A stretch of 64,000 bases of DNA, from contig JAPUEB010000026.1 of the NCBI GenBank assembly GCA_027492795.1, positions 16,296 through 80,295 of the forward strand. Reading direction: 5' to 3'. The position numbers were made by a program, and so were the translations under genes. The notes below the pieces were generated by a model. The model made no database searches, was not told where the DNA came from, and was given only the letters and a program-made list of their open reading frames with translations. Shown one piece after another: positions 54,052 to 63,516 of this stretch (its first letter is position 1; each line of letters begins with the position of its first letter). The DNA comes from Chryseobacterium sp. (lineage in GTDB: Bacteria; Bacteroidota; Bacteroidia; Flavobacteriales; Weeksellaceae).

Positions 54052-54870
54052 TTATTTTTTGAAAATGGTAATAAAAATACCCGCAAGACTAAGAACCACA
54101 CCTGCTATGGAGATGTATGTGCTAGTTTTGGGATCAAGTTTAGAGGTTTTCTCTTTGGTTTCGTTAGCGGAAACATAAATGACATCACCTTGCTTTAAAT
54201 CAAAGAAAGGAGAATTAATGAAATTGGCATCCAACATATTTATTCTTCCGTGGGTAATTACTCCATCTACATTTCTTACTACCAGTACGTCATTTCTCTT
54301 TCCGTACATCGTTAAATCTCCTGCCATAGCCAATGCATTATATAATGTAGCTTTACCGTTTGGAACTATATAATCTCCCTGTCTGTTTACTTCGCCTAAT
54401 ACAGAAACCTTAAAATTGGTATGACGGATGCTTACGGTAGGATTGATAACGTATCTTCTTATTTTTTCAGTTAATTCTTCTTTGAATTGAGACAATGTTT
54501 TCCCTGTGGTGTTTAATGTTCCGATACTTGAAAAGTCTATATTCCCTTCATGATCTACGGTATAGGAAGGCCCAGAAACAGTGGTAACTCCCGCGTTCGG
54601 GGTGTTTCCACCCGAAGAGGAGCCATACACGATTTCACCCGATGAATAGTTTTGGTTGAAAGGTTTTACTACGTCCATATCCCTTGCGGTAACCCAAATT
54701 ACAAGTTGATCTCCGGGCTGTATCGTAGAAGTGCTATTTCTAATTGAAGTTTCAGTAGCAATTTTTTCAATATTTTCCATGTAGTTCAGCGTATTTTCGG
54801 TTGGCCTGCTTTTACAGGAAAACAATACCAAACAAGAAAAAGCCAGAGTATATATTAATGATAATTTCAT
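54052..54870 (-). CDS. wza: Wza-type polysaccharide export lipoprotein
   Basis: The 272-aa lipoprotein has a lipobox ending LFSC (Cys19), and a Poly_export domain with LVIWVTARDMDVV, then YTVDHEGNIDFSSIGTLNTTGKTLSQ. An SLBB domain with VSVLGEVNRQGDYIVPNGKATLYNALAMAGDL follows. It ends in a hydrophobic helix with KK (TYISIAGVVLSLAGIFITIFKK) that would cross the outer membrane as in Wza. A perfect TATATTTG -7 box precedes it. Confidence 0.92.
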   Translation of the reverse strand: MKLSLIYTLAFSCLVLFSCKSRPTENTLNYMENIEKIATETSIRNSTSTIQPGDQLVIWVTARDMDVVKPFNQNYSSGEIVYGSSSGGNTPNAGVTTVSGPSYTVDHEGNIDFSSIGTLNTTGKTLSQFKEELTEKIRRYVINPTVSIRHTNFKVSVLGEVNRQGDYIVPNGKATLYNALAMAGDLTMYGKRNDVLVVRNVDGVITHGRINMLDANFINSPFFDLKQGDVIYVSANETKEKTSKLDPKTSTYISIAGVVLSLAGIFITIFKK

Positions 54871-54887
54871 GATATAAATTGAATGTG

Positions 54888-54921
54888 CAAATATAAGTTA
54901 AAATAGAATTAGTTATCCAAA
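54888..54921 (-). promoter_or_regulatory. Promoter of wza inside the end of the dehydratase gene
   Basis: TTTG (54918-54921), a 22-bp spacer and TATATTTG (54888-54895) followed by CAC on the minus strand resemble the Bacteroidota consensus. The spacer is a few bases long. The -33 part overlaps the last codons of the WbpM-like gene. Confidence 0.55.
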
Positions 54922-56837
54922 ACCTCATATACAGAATTGTTGCTCTTAAATTCTGGAACGATTTCTTTCAAAAGCCTCACAATTTCCACCTTATCGGCGT
55001 TTAGTACAGCTTTTGTAATTCTTGAAGTAAGCAATTCTATTTGTTCAAAATCCATATGCGGATCTTTGGAAATCATTATTTTCTCATGATGAGTTGGCAA
55101 TGTTTTAGCATCATCACTCAGCAATTCTTCAAAAAGTTTTTCACCCGGCCTTAAACCTGTAAAAATAATTTTAATATCCGTATCCGGCACAAATCCGGAA
55201 AGCTTTATCATTCTCCTTGCAAGATTTACGATTTTCACGGGCTCTCCCATATCGAAAACAAAGATTTCGCCGCCTTTTCCCATGGCACCCGCCTGCAAAA
55301 CCAGTTCGCACGCTTCAGGTATCGTCATAAAATATCTTACAATATCTGGATGGGTAATGGTAATAGGGCCTCCATTTTCTATTTGTTTTTTGAAATGCGG
55401 AATCACCGAACCGTTAGAACCCAACACATTACCAAAACGTGTGGTGATGAATTTTGTTGTATTGTCTTCCACATTTTGCAGTGCCTGTACGAAAAGCTCT
55501 GCGGCTCTTTTGGATGCGCCCATTACATTAGTGGGATTTACAGCTTTGTCTGTAGAAACCATCACAAACCTATCCACTTTATACTGATTTGAAAGTGTAG
55601 CAAGATTGCGTGTGCCATAAATATTTACCAAAATGGCTTCATGCGGATTTTCCTCTACCATAGGAACGTGTTTGTAGGCAGCGGCATGATAGACCGCAGA
55701 AAACTGGTACTTTTGAAACAGTCTCTCTAGGCGGTGTTTATTAGAAATATTGGCCAGAACAAAAGTAAAATTGATGGTGGGAAACTTTTCTCTCAATTCC
55801 AGTTCTATTTCGTAAAGCGGTGTTTCAGCTTGGTCCAAAACTACGATCTGCGAAGGATTGAACTGTGCTACCTGCCTCACAATTTCACTTCCAATACTTC
55901 CTGCGCCACCCGTTACCAAGATGCTTTTATTGTAAAGTCTGTTTTTCAGTTCATCGTTTTCTATTTTGATGGGCTTTCTGTTCAGGAGGTCCTCAATCTG
56001 TAGGGTTTTTATAGACCTCCCTAAATCATGATCCCTGAGTTTCTGAACCGTTGGAGCTTTAAAAATCTGTAAATCTTTTTCTTGAAAAAGATTCACCCAG
56101 CTGTCGGTTTCTTCCTTGGAAATCATCTCCCTAATCATCAACACGCTGTCTATATCCAACTCTTCCTTTGAAAATTTTTCAAGCTTTTGTCTCTCCAATA
56201 TTGGTTTACCTAGCAGGCTCGCCCTTTTGGAGTCTGTTCTCTGTGTTAAAAACCCCTTTACAGAGTATGGGAGTTGGGGATTATCCAAAATAGCTCTTGC
56301 TACTGCAACGGACTGCTCATCAATACCCAAAACAAGTATTCTTTTCTTTGAAGAGCTTCTCCGGAACTCTCTCATAAAATGAAACATTTCTTTCACAAAA
56401 AGCCTGAACATGAAGAGCATGGTAACAGAGATGGCAAAATATAAGATTAGGAAAGGTGTAAGAAAAACTTTTTCCTTAATGAAGAATCTTATTCCAATAT
56501 TGGCCACCATTAGGGTAATGCAGGTAAGAAAACTGGCAATAAGCAGCTTTAGAAGATCAACAAATGTGGAGTGCCTTATAATCCCTGCATAGGTCTTCAT
56601 AATGTACATATACACTACGTTAACTCCTATTATGAAAGGGTATTTGGTAGAATCGGGAACAGCTTCAGCTGTTTTTACATATAGTTTTTCTAATGTATAA
56701 AAGGAAATGAATATCGCTACGAATAGGATAAAGATATCAATTAACAATACCATCCAACGTGGCAAATATCTTATATCCGAGAGGTTTACAATATTATCTC
56801 CACCATATATGCTACTTTTTAATCTGTCAAAATTCAT
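54909..56837 (-). CDS. WbpM/PglF-type membrane UDP-HexNAc 4,6-dehydratase
   Basis: The 642-aa protein has four N-terminal membrane segments (about 28-150), a Rossmann-like middle (ILVLGIDEQSVAVARAIL, about 165-182) and an SDR catalytic domain with VTGGAGSIGSEIVRQV. STDKAVNPTNVMGASKR has Met at the usual Tyr position, as is known for WbpM/PglF/CapD. It turns UDP-GlcNAc into UDP-4-keto-6-deoxy-GlcNAc, the probable substrate of the PglE-like aminotransferase at the far end of the locus. First gene of the locus. Confidence 0.92.
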   Translation of the reverse strand: MNFDRLKSSIYGGDNIVNLSDIRYLPRWMVLLIDIFILFVAIFISFYTLEKLYVKTAEAVPDSTKYPFIIGVNVVYMYIMKTYAGIIRHSTFVDLLKLLIASFLTCITLMVANIGIRFFIKEKVFLTPFLILYFAISVTMLFMFRLFVKEMFHFMREFRRSSSKKRILVLGIDEQSVAVARAILDNPQLPYSVKGFLTQRTDSKRASLLGKPILERQKLEKFSKEELDIDSVLMIREMISKEETDSWVNLFQEKDLQIFKAPTVQKLRDHDLGRSIKTLQIEDLLNRKPIKIENDELKNRLYNKSILVTGGAGSIGSEIVRQVAQFNPSQIVVLDQAETPLYEIELELREKFPTINFTFVLANISNKHRLERLFQKYQFSAVYHAAAYKHVPMVEENPHEAILVNIYGTRNLATLSNQYKVDRFVMVSTDKAVNPTNVMGASKRAAELFVQALQNVEDNTTKFITTRFGNVLGSNGSVIPHFKKQIENGGPITITHPDIVRYFMTIPEACELVLQAGAMGKGGEIFVFDMGEPVKIVNLARRMIKLSGFVPDTDIKIIFTGLRPGEKLFEELLSDDAKTLPTHHEKIMISKDPHMDFEQIELLTSRITKAVLNADKVEIVRLLKEIVPEFKSNNSVYEVLDN

Positions 56838-57175
56838 TACACTGTAACTCTAAGATATTTTTTTTATTTTTTTTTAGATATAAATTGAAGCACATTTACC
56901 TTACAATAATCACACCAGTACCAGTAGTTTTCACATATTTCTTATACAGAAATTTCATCAATAAATATATAGAATCTTACTTGATGACCAAATTCTTATG
57001 TTTTAAATAATTATCAAAAAAAAACTCTTTTTTTTTGTTTATTCTCAACATATAAAGGGTAACAAAATTAAGGTAAAAAAAAATATCAATCAAGAATATA
57101 GAAACAAATCTCAAAAAAATACAGCAGAACTAATTCTGCTGTATAAGTATGATTGTGTATTTCTAAAAAAAATAC
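56838..57175. other. AT-rich intergenic region upstream of the polysaccharide locus
   Basis: The region holds long A and T runs, no gene, and the terminator at 57113-57144. It should contain the main locus promoter, but no perfect TAnnTTTG was found on the minus strand; the nearest is TATCTTAG close to the WbpM-like ATG. Confidence 0.5.
57113..57144 (-). terminator. Terminator after the 84-aa gene
   Basis: TACAGCAGAA (57120-57129) pairs with TTCTGCTGTA (57134-57143) around CTAA, followed by a T run on the minus strand. Confidence 0.85.
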
Positions 57176-57430
57176 TTATTGTAAAGAAATTTTCTTTTTC
57201 GCTGTATAGATTGCAATGGCAGCTGCAGCTATCATCAACACAGGTAGAAAGCCATCCACCGGAACCGGATCTCCAGGGCCAGTAGGAGCGCTGTTGGTTG
57301 CATATTGCTGATTGCTTGTTTGTTGAGTTTGATTGCTTTCAGAATTATTAAACACATTATCCGAACTCTGCTGCTGCGCAAAACCAAAAAACCCAAATAG
57401 TAAAGCTGAAATTATAATTGATTTTTTCAT
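57176..57430 (-). CDS. Small secreted protein with C-terminal membrane anchor
   Basis: The 84-aa protein has a signal peptide (residues 1-18, ending GFAQ) and a Gln/Asn/Ser-rich spacer. A C-terminal tripartite ending follows: the PTGPGDPVPVDGFLP motif, one hydrophobic helix (VLMIAAAAIAIYTA) and KKK. Similar endings occur on many small flavobacterial proteins near T9SS cargo and recall sorting or exosortase-type signals, but no sorting enzyme is known for it here. It starts two bases before the T9SS gene stop, so it is likely co-transcribed. Confidence 0.7.
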   Translation of the reverse strand: MKKSIIISALLFGFFGFAQQQSSDNVFNNSESNQTQQTSNQQYATNSAPTGPGDPVPVDGFLPVLMIAAAAIAIYTAKKKISLQ

Positions 57431-57432
57431 TT

Positions 57433-59721
57433 TTATCTGATAATTTTTTTAGTAGTTTCTTTGTATTCTAATTTAATTTTTAACAAATATACACCTTTTG
57501 TTTCTAACGAAAGTAAATATTTGTTAACATTAGGTAAAAAACTTTTGATTACTCTTCCCGCTGAATCATAAACAGTTATACTTTTTATTTTCTCCGGTGC
57601 GGTTACGGTGAAATGGTCTCCCTCCTTGTAAACCTGTACTTCCGCTTTTACATTTTCCGATGTCCCCAAAGCGCCCTGCGTTTGATACACGACCTCAAAA
57701 CGATCCTGCTGCTCCAAGGCTGTTGCCGCAAAGCTGTAGCTTCCCGCCTGCAAATCTGTATAGGTTCCCAAAAGTTTATCCCTTAAATAAATCGGCTGGC
57801 CCCCGGTAAACAATCCCGTTTTATCGGCAAGGGAAATGGTGTAGTTCCCTGTTCCGGATTGCTTGTTGCCCAATGCTACCACATCGGTTACCACAAAGTC
57901 TGCCCTTCCCTGGATGGCTAATTTATTTGGCGCCAAATAACTGTAGATCCCTTCCGAACCTACACCCATCATGGCAGAATCGAAAGCCTCGTAAGTATTC
58001 TGTGCTCCTTCCCCGTAAGTTACCGCCGTAGAAAAACTACTTCCAGAAGGCGTGGTAAGCGTAAGCCAGTATTTTCCCTCGCTGGAATTTTGTGCGGATT
58101 TGTTCGCAAAAGTCGCCGCATCCGCATTACGCATCGCGTTGGTAAAGGTGGCGGATCCCGCTTTTCCCTTTACTATAAATCCTTGCCCCGGCTTTACGGA
58201 AACTCCCGATACGGTTAAACTTCCAGCCTGGCTCCAAGTGCCTGTTCCGCTTGCATTAAAGATTGCCCATGTGGTGGCGGCCTGCTGTTGTGAGGTATTG
58301 GTGGCGCTAATGTTGTCCCAAAGGTAAATGGAGGACTCTATACCGTTGCTTCCCCCGTTATACAAGGACACCAAATTAAGATTGGATGGATAAGGATTCC
58401 CTATTAAATTCCAGGTGTTTCCGTTGGCATTATCTGTAGCAACGGCGTCCAAAGTTACCGGAACATCCCCATTGTGCGGTGTTCCCGTGAAGCTAGCGGA
58501 CGCTGCCGTAGCCGGAACTTTTACGGAATACCCAATTCCCGCTCCTGCCGTAGCACTTGTTTGCACTGCATAAATATCGTTGTTCGAATCGTAGGTCATC
58601 ACATATTGAGGTGTTCCAGCAGCTCCATAGATGTTGAACATATTTTGGCCCACAACCGGCGAGCTCCAGAAAACGTATTTTCCTGCTGCGGATGTGGTGT
58701 TTTTGTTCAATGAAAAAGTACCTGTTCCGGTGTATGCAGAACCTACTCCTTGTATGAAGTTTCCACCGTCGTTTACATTGATGGCATTATAGTTTTCTAC
58801 ATTTCCTACTGCAGTCCAGCTTCCACCATCATTTATATTTAGGGTTGCTCCGCTGTAAACCAATAATTTTTTGGAAGTTATGGCTGTAGTTACATTTAAT
58901 GTGGCATTATCATAAATAATAGCATCAGCAAAGGCATTTGGAGCGCCGTTACTCCAATTGGATCCATTCCAAGTGGTAGTATTAGATACGGTGTAGGAAT
59001 AGTTGCTACCTCCATTGTTATTCAAATTAAAAGCATAAAAATCTGCATTAGAACCATCTGTCGCTACATTGTTTTCAGTGGACGTGAAAACGTAATATTT
59101 TACATTTGAACCGGTAGTATTAAAAGAAGCCGGGATAGTAGCGGTATAAGTAGTTCCTGAACCTGTAAATTTCACTACCGTAGATGTTGCAAAATTGTCT
59201 TTAGTGTAACGAAGATAAACCGCTTGTCCTGCGTTCAATGCACCATCAAAATTTGCTGTTACCACTACATCGTCTGTAAGAGCTCCGTTTGGAGTTTGCG
59301 AAACACCGGTAACGGTACGAATTGCACCTGCAACTTCAAATACAACAGCTTTCGGATTACTGCATGCATCAAACTGTTTTGTTTTAAAAATATAATGATT
59401 AGTAGTATTGGCAACATTTACTTTGTAGGCAAAACTATTTCCTTGCGTTAAGTTATATTCTGTTCCAAAAATCATTTCAAGATCTGCTCCTGAAGGTCCC
59501 CATTCTGTTGTACAGCTTCCTGTTTGAGAATAAAATCTATAATAATGAAATCCTGAACCAGCTGAATTGGTTAAATTCCAACCCGCACTGTTGCCCGTCT
59601 GAAAAGTAAAATACTTATTGGTTACCCATCCGTCACCCCATCCATCTGCTGATCGGAATGCATTTTGACCAAATGCAAAAGCAATTGATAATAAAAATAA
59701 AGTTGTAAAAAGTTTTTTCAT
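57433..59721 (-). CDS. T9SS type A cargo protein (762 aa)
   Basis: A signal peptide (1-18, AFAFG) is followed by a unique N-terminal half (to about residue 315), with Ig-like beta stretches and a DDVVVTANFDGALNAG segment. The module at residues 316-719 is identical to that of the next protein. The last about 80 residues form a type A C-terminal sorting domain (SITVYDSAGRVIKSF, KGVYLLKI, TKKIIR). The protein should be exported through T9SS and anchored to the surface. Function unknown. The shared module is coded in more GC-rich DNA than its flanks. Confidence 0.88.
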   Translation of the reverse strand: MKKLFTTLFLLSIAFAFGQNAFRSADGWGDGWVTNKYFTFQTGNSAGWNLTNSAGSGFHYYRFYSQTGSCTTEWGPSGADLEMIFGTEYNLTQGNSFAYKVNVANTTNHYIFKTKQFDACSNPKAVVFEVAGAIRTVTGVSQTPNGALTDDVVVTANFDGALNAGQAVYLRYTKDNFATSTVVKFTGSGTTYTATIPASFNTTGSNVKYYVFTSTENNVATDGSNADFYAFNLNNNGGSNYSYTVSNTTTWNGSNWSNGAPNAFADAIIYDNATLNVTTAITSKKLLVYSGATLNINDGGSWTAVGNVENYNAINVNDGGNFIQGVGSAYTGTGTFSLNKNTTSAAGKYVFWSSPVVGQNMFNIYGAAGTPQYVMTYDSNNDIYAVQTSATAGAGIGYSVKVPATAASASFTGTPHNGDVPVTLDAVATDNANGNTWNLIGNPYPSNLNLVSLYNGGSNGIESSIYLWDNISATNTSQQQAATTWAIFNASGTGTWSQAGSLTVSGVSVKPGQGFIVKGKAGSATFTNAMRNADAATFANKSAQNSSEGKYWLTLTTPSGSSFSTAVTYGEGAQNTYEAFDSAMMGVGSEGIYSYLAPNKLAIQGRADFVVTDVVALGNKQSGTGNYTISLADKTGLFTGGQPIYLRDKLLGTYTDLQAGSYSFAATALEQQDRFEVVYQTQGALGTSENVKAEVQVYKEGDHFTVTAPEKIKSITVYDSAGRVIKSFLPNVNKYLLSLETKGVYLLKIKLEYKETTKKIIR
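57565..58776. repeat. 1,212-bp direct repeat, copy A
   Basis: It matches 60070-61281 at a constant offset of 2,505 bp. The first bases after each boundary differ, and the 404 encoded residues are the same. A further 13 bases (57548-57560) match beyond a four-base mismatch. The line 57781-57840 is 29 G/C of 60. Confidence 0.93.
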
Positions 59722-59740
59722 TTTTTCAAAATTTTGGTTG

Positions 59741-59777
59741 CAAATTTAAAGAAATTATTCTAATAAAAAAACAACAA
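59741..59777 (-). promoter_or_regulatory. Promoter of the 762-aa T9SS gene
   Basis: TAAATTTG (59741-59748) followed by CAACC on the minus strand is a perfect -7 box, 20 bases before the ATG. TTG units at 59772-59777 are a possible, slightly distant -33. Confidence 0.55.
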
Positions 59778-59884
59778 CCTCTTTATTCATAAAGGTTTAC
59801 ATACAATTTATTGTCTTATTTTGAGAAAATAAGTGCAAAGCATTTTTGCGGTGGTGTACTACTTCACTATTTCAAAATTTCTTC

Positions 59885-59917
59885 AAAAAAAAAACCGGAA
59901 CGATGTCCCGGTTTTTT
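59885..59917 (-). terminator. Terminator after the 1180-aa T9SS gene
   Basis: AAAACCGG (59891-59898) pairs with CCGGTTTT (59908-59915), with T runs on both sides. Confidence 0.85.
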
Positions 59918-59937
59918 ATAGCTAATGAATCATTTGA

Positions 59938-62900
59938 TTATTTCATCACTTTTTTTACCATTTTTTGATTTCCATACTCAATATTAAGCATGTAAACCCC
60001 TTTAGCAGAAAGGCTAACTTGGGCAGTATTACGGTTTGGTTTTAATACAGTAATTACTCTTCCCGAAGCATCATAAACAGTTATACTTTTTATTTTCTCC
60101 GGTGCGGTTACGGTGAAATGGTCTCCCTCCTTGTAAACCTGTACTTCCGCTTTTACATTTTCCGATGTCCCCAAAGCGCCCTGCGTTTGATACACGACCT
60201 CAAAACGATCCTGCTGCTCCAAGGCTGTTGCCGCAAAGCTGTAGCTTCCCGCCTGCAAATCTGTATAGGTTCCCAAAAGTTTATCCCTTAAATAAATCGG
60301 CTGGCCCCCGGTAAACAATCCCGTTTTATCGGCAAGGGAAATGGTGTAGTTCCCTGTTCCGGATTGCTTGTTGCCCAATGCTACCACATCGGTTACCACA
60401 AAGTCTGCCCTTCCCTGGATGGCTAATTTATTTGGCGCCAAATAACTGTAGATCCCTTCCGAACCTACACCCATCATGGCAGAATCGAAAGCCTCGTAAG
60501 TATTCTGTGCTCCTTCCCCGTAAGTTACCGCCGTAGAAAAACTACTTCCAGAAGGCGTGGTAAGCGTAAGCCAGTATTTTCCCTCGCTGGAATTTTGTGC
60601 GGATTTGTTCGCAAAAGTCGCCGCATCCGCATTACGCATCGCGTTGGTAAAGGTGGCGGATCCCGCTTTTCCCTTTACTATAAATCCTTGCCCCGGCTTT
60701 ACGGAAACTCCCGATACGGTTAAACTTCCAGCCTGGCTCCAAGTGCCTGTTCCGCTTGCATTAAAGATTGCCCATGTGGTGGCGGCCTGCTGTTGTGAGG
60801 TATTGGTGGCGCTAATGTTGTCCCAAAGGTAAATGGAGGACTCTATACCGTTGCTTCCCCCGTTATACAAGGACACCAAATTAAGATTGGATGGATAAGG
60901 ATTCCCTATTAAATTCCAGGTGTTTCCGTTGGCATTATCTGTAGCAACGGCGTCCAAAGTTACCGGAACATCCCCATTGTGCGGTGTTCCCGTGAAGCTA
61001 GCGGACGCTGCCGTAGCCGGAACTTTTACGGAATACCCAATTCCCGCTCCTGCCGTAGCACTTGTTTGCACTGCATAAATATCGTTGTTCGAATCGTAGG
61101 TCATCACATATTGAGGTGTTCCAGCAGCTCCATAGATGTTGAACATATTTTGGCCCACAACCGGCGAGCTCCAGAAAACGTATTTTCCTGCTGCGGATGT
61201 GGTGTTTTTGTTCAATGAAAAAGTACCTGTTCCGGTGTATGCAGAACCTACTCCTTGTATGAAGTTTCCACCGTCGTTTACGGTGATGGTTCCGTTGTTG
61301 GTAACAGTGCCTTTTGCAGTTACCGTTTGATTGTTATTTATCGTTAAGTCACTATTTATTATAAGATTGTTTGCTGCAAAACCGTCTCCAGTATATACAG
61401 CATCTATTGTTGCATTCGTATTTGCGTTTGGAGCATTGTTAGTCCATGCTGCTGGTGATCCTGTCCAAATAGTGGTGGGAATAACACCTACAATGTCTTC
61501 CCAATTTGTAGAAACTCTTAAACCATCGACTTGCACAGTTGGAGCCGTTGTAGAACCTCCCTGTCTTAAAGCAATTGATGCAACACTAGCTAAATCCGTC
61601 ATTGCATCCGTACCATTAATTGTTGTTGATGCATGTTCTGGTGCATTTAAAAGTGGATTAATATAAAGTTTTGTAATATCATTACCAGCTCCTGAAATAA
61701 TTTCATATTTTAAAATCAACAAATAGGTCGTGTTTATAGTATATGAAAAAGCACTATATGAAACTGTTCCGCTCGCATTTGAAATTCCAAAAGCTAAATT
61801 ACCCGAAGCATCTTTTTTAACAAAAACCCTACCTCTAAAGTTTGCTGTTAAAGGTGAATCGCCGAAATGGAAAAAATAATCTCCTGTTGTTGTAGCTGCA
61901 GTAACATTAACCAATATCGAAGCATAAACCGAACCCGTAGTTTGCGGAGTAAATGCTTTATTTACATCTTCTCCCGAACCTAATGTTACACTATTTCCAA
62001 CACCAGAAGAACCATATCCAGAATAGGAAAGAGAACCAGTTGATACTGTCACGTTAGGTGTTGCAATTCCTTGTACGCCCCAACATAAATCAGATAATTT
62101 AGTAGTCGCTGTATAATCAAAGTTTTCATAATAAGGTAGTGTAACCGTACCACAAACAGTCCCAGATAAATTTACTTGCAAACTTGTTGTTACATCAGCA
62201 TTAGTAATATTAATCACATCATTATGAACTCCATTACTTAAACCTGTTTTCATTCGTACATAAACCACTTGGTTTACACTTCCAGAAGTAGGGGATAAAG
62301 ATAAAGTTGAAGTGTATGTTCCGTTTGAAGTTGTAGAAAATTCATATTTGTTGTTTGCTGAAGCCAGCTCCACAGTATTTGTTAAATTTGATCCTGTAAC
62401 CGTAAAGTTTTGTGAAGAAGAAGGACCCGTTCCTGTATAAGTAAAACCAGAAAGTGCTGTTACAGAAGATTGAATGGTAGGCGAATTTGTAAGAACTTCA
62501 CCAGAGAATGTAACCGTCTTGTCTGCTGCTCCACTAGAAGTAAGTGTAACATTTTCATTATTATATGTTCCTGTGTTTAATCCTGCTTTTAGTCTTGCAT
62601 AAATAGTAGTATTTCCAACAACACCACCAGTTTGTGTAAGGACAATAGGATTTGTAGAACTAAAACTTGAACCAGTAGCGGTCGAAATTTCATAATTTGC
62701 TGGGGGAATTACACTTATATTATCTGTTAAATTGCTTCCAGATACTATAAAATTCTTTTCTGGTGAAGGACCAGAGCCTTGAGTATAGGAGAATCCAGTT
62801 ACTGAAGTTGACGAAACTGTAATTGTTGGTGATGTACTTACTGCTGTAGATGTTACACTTACATTGTCTAATGAAATTTTTGGTCTTGATCCTGTAGTTC

Positions 62901-63480
62901 CTCCTGAGCCGTTATGTTGATAAAATCTAAATTTTACACTGCTTTGATTTGATAAAGTTGTTGGCAACGAAATGTTTACAGAAGCAGAACCCGCAACATT
63001 ATTAGTAGCAGTATAAGGTAAGTTTACTCCTGTCAATTCACTCCAATCCGTTCCATTCACGGTATAATAAACTCTAAATGAAGACTTTCTGTCACCAGTT
63101 GAGTTAAAAACTGTTGCAACATCAAAAGACAAATTACCTGCTGTTCTATTAGAAAAATTTAAATTTAAATCTAAAGCAACAGAATTTGTGTTATCACTTG
63201 TACCTGTTGTTAAAAATTGAATGTTAGTATTTCCGTTAAATACACCTTGCGAACTTGTTTGAAACGATGAAGATGCTACAGTAATTTTTGTAGCTGAAGG
63301 AATTGTAGTAGTACCTGAAACTGCAACAGAAGTCCAATTACCTGTTGCGGGTGAAGTCCAACTTGTAAAAGTCTGAGAATAGTCTCCACTTGACATATCA
63401 TAATATTGCCCCCATCCTTTCGCCGAAAGCAGCAATAAAAACAAAACAAAAAACTTTGTTGATAAGAGAATTTTTTTCAT
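59938..63480 (-). CDS. T9SS type A cargo protein (1180 aa)
   Basis: A signal peptide (1-25, GWGQ) is followed by a jellyroll-like domain with WTSPATGNWTS near residue 41. At least two tandem repeats come next (GFSYTQGSGPSPEKNFIVSGSNLT and GFTYTGTGPSSSQNFTVTGSNLT at about 225 and 343), then a further jellyroll (LPYYENFDYTATTKLSDLCW). Residues 734-1137 are the identical module shared with the 762-aa protein, and the last residues form a T9SS type A sorting domain (DASGRVITVLK, GVYMLNI, MVKKVMK). A TAACTTTGC box lies at 63517-63525. Probably a surface adhesin-like protein; exact role unknown. Confidence 0.88.
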   Translation of the reverse strand: MKKILLSTKFFVLFLLLLSAKGWGQYYDMSSGDYSQTFTSWTSPATGNWTSVAVSGTTTIPSATKITVASSSFQTSSQGVFNGNTNIQFLTTGTSDNTNSVALDLNLNFSNRTAGNLSFDVATVFNSTGDRKSSFRVYYTVNGTDWSELTGVNLPYTATNNVAGSASVNISLPTTLSNQSSVKFRFYQHNGSGGTTGSRPKISLDNVSVTSTAVSTSPTITVSSTSVTGFSYTQGSGPSPEKNFIVSGSNLTDNISVIPPANYEISTATGSSFSSTNPIVLTQTGGVVGNTTIYARLKAGLNTGTYNNENVTLTSSGAADKTVTFSGEVLTNSPTIQSSVTALSGFTYTGTGPSSSQNFTVTGSNLTNTVELASANNKYEFSTTSNGTYTSTLSLSPTSGSVNQVVYVRMKTGLSNGVHNDVINITNADVTTSLQVNLSGTVCGTVTLPYYENFDYTATTKLSDLCWGVQGIATPNVTVSTGSLSYSGYGSSGVGNSVTLGSGEDVNKAFTPQTTGSVYASILVNVTAATTTGDYFFHFGDSPLTANFRGRVFVKKDASGNLAFGISNASGTVSYSAFSYTINTTYLLILKYEIISGAGNDITKLYINPLLNAPEHASTTINGTDAMTDLASVASIALRQGGSTTAPTVQVDGLRVSTNWEDIVGVIPTTIWTGSPAAWTNNAPNANTNATIDAVYTGDGFAANNLIINSDLTINNNQTVTAKGTVTNNGTITVNDGGNFIQGVGSAYTGTGTFSLNKNTTSAAGKYVFWSSPVVGQNMFNIYGAAGTPQYVMTYDSNNDIYAVQTSATAGAGIGYSVKVPATAASASFTGTPHNGDVPVTLDAVATDNANGNTWNLIGNPYPSNLNLVSLYNGGSNGIESSIYLWDNISATNTSQQQAATTWAIFNASGTGTWSQAGSLTVSGVSVKPGQGFIVKGKAGSATFTNAMRNADAATFANKSAQNSSEGKYWLTLTTPSGSSFSTAVTYGEGAQNTYEAFDSAMMGVGSEGIYSYLAPNKLAIQGRADFVVTDVVALGNKQSGTGNYTISLADKTGLFTGGQPIYLRDKLLGTYTDLQAGSYSFAATALEQQDRFEVVYQTQGALGTSENVKAEVQVYKEGDHFTVTAPEKIKSITVYDASGRVITVLKPNRNTAQVSLSAKGVYMLNIEYGNQKMVKKVMK
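60070..61281. repeat. 1,212-bp direct repeat, copy B
   Basis: This is the partner of 57565-58776, in the same orientation. Crossing over between them would remove 2,505 bp and fuse the long N-terminal half of one protein to the sorting end of the other. Confidence 0.93.
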
Positions 63481-63516
63481 ATTTTTTTTAAGATATTTAG
63501 TATAAACAATCAGTGT

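Noticed and set aside
58052..61218. Plus-strand frames inside the T9SS genes that recur twice
   Set aside because: They are antisense shadows that repeat only because the underlying DNA block is duplicated.
57565..61281. The 1.2-kb direct repeat as an insertion sequence
   Set aside because: It lies in frame inside two cargo genes and encodes part of their shared C-terminal region; there is no transposase or terminal inverted repeat.
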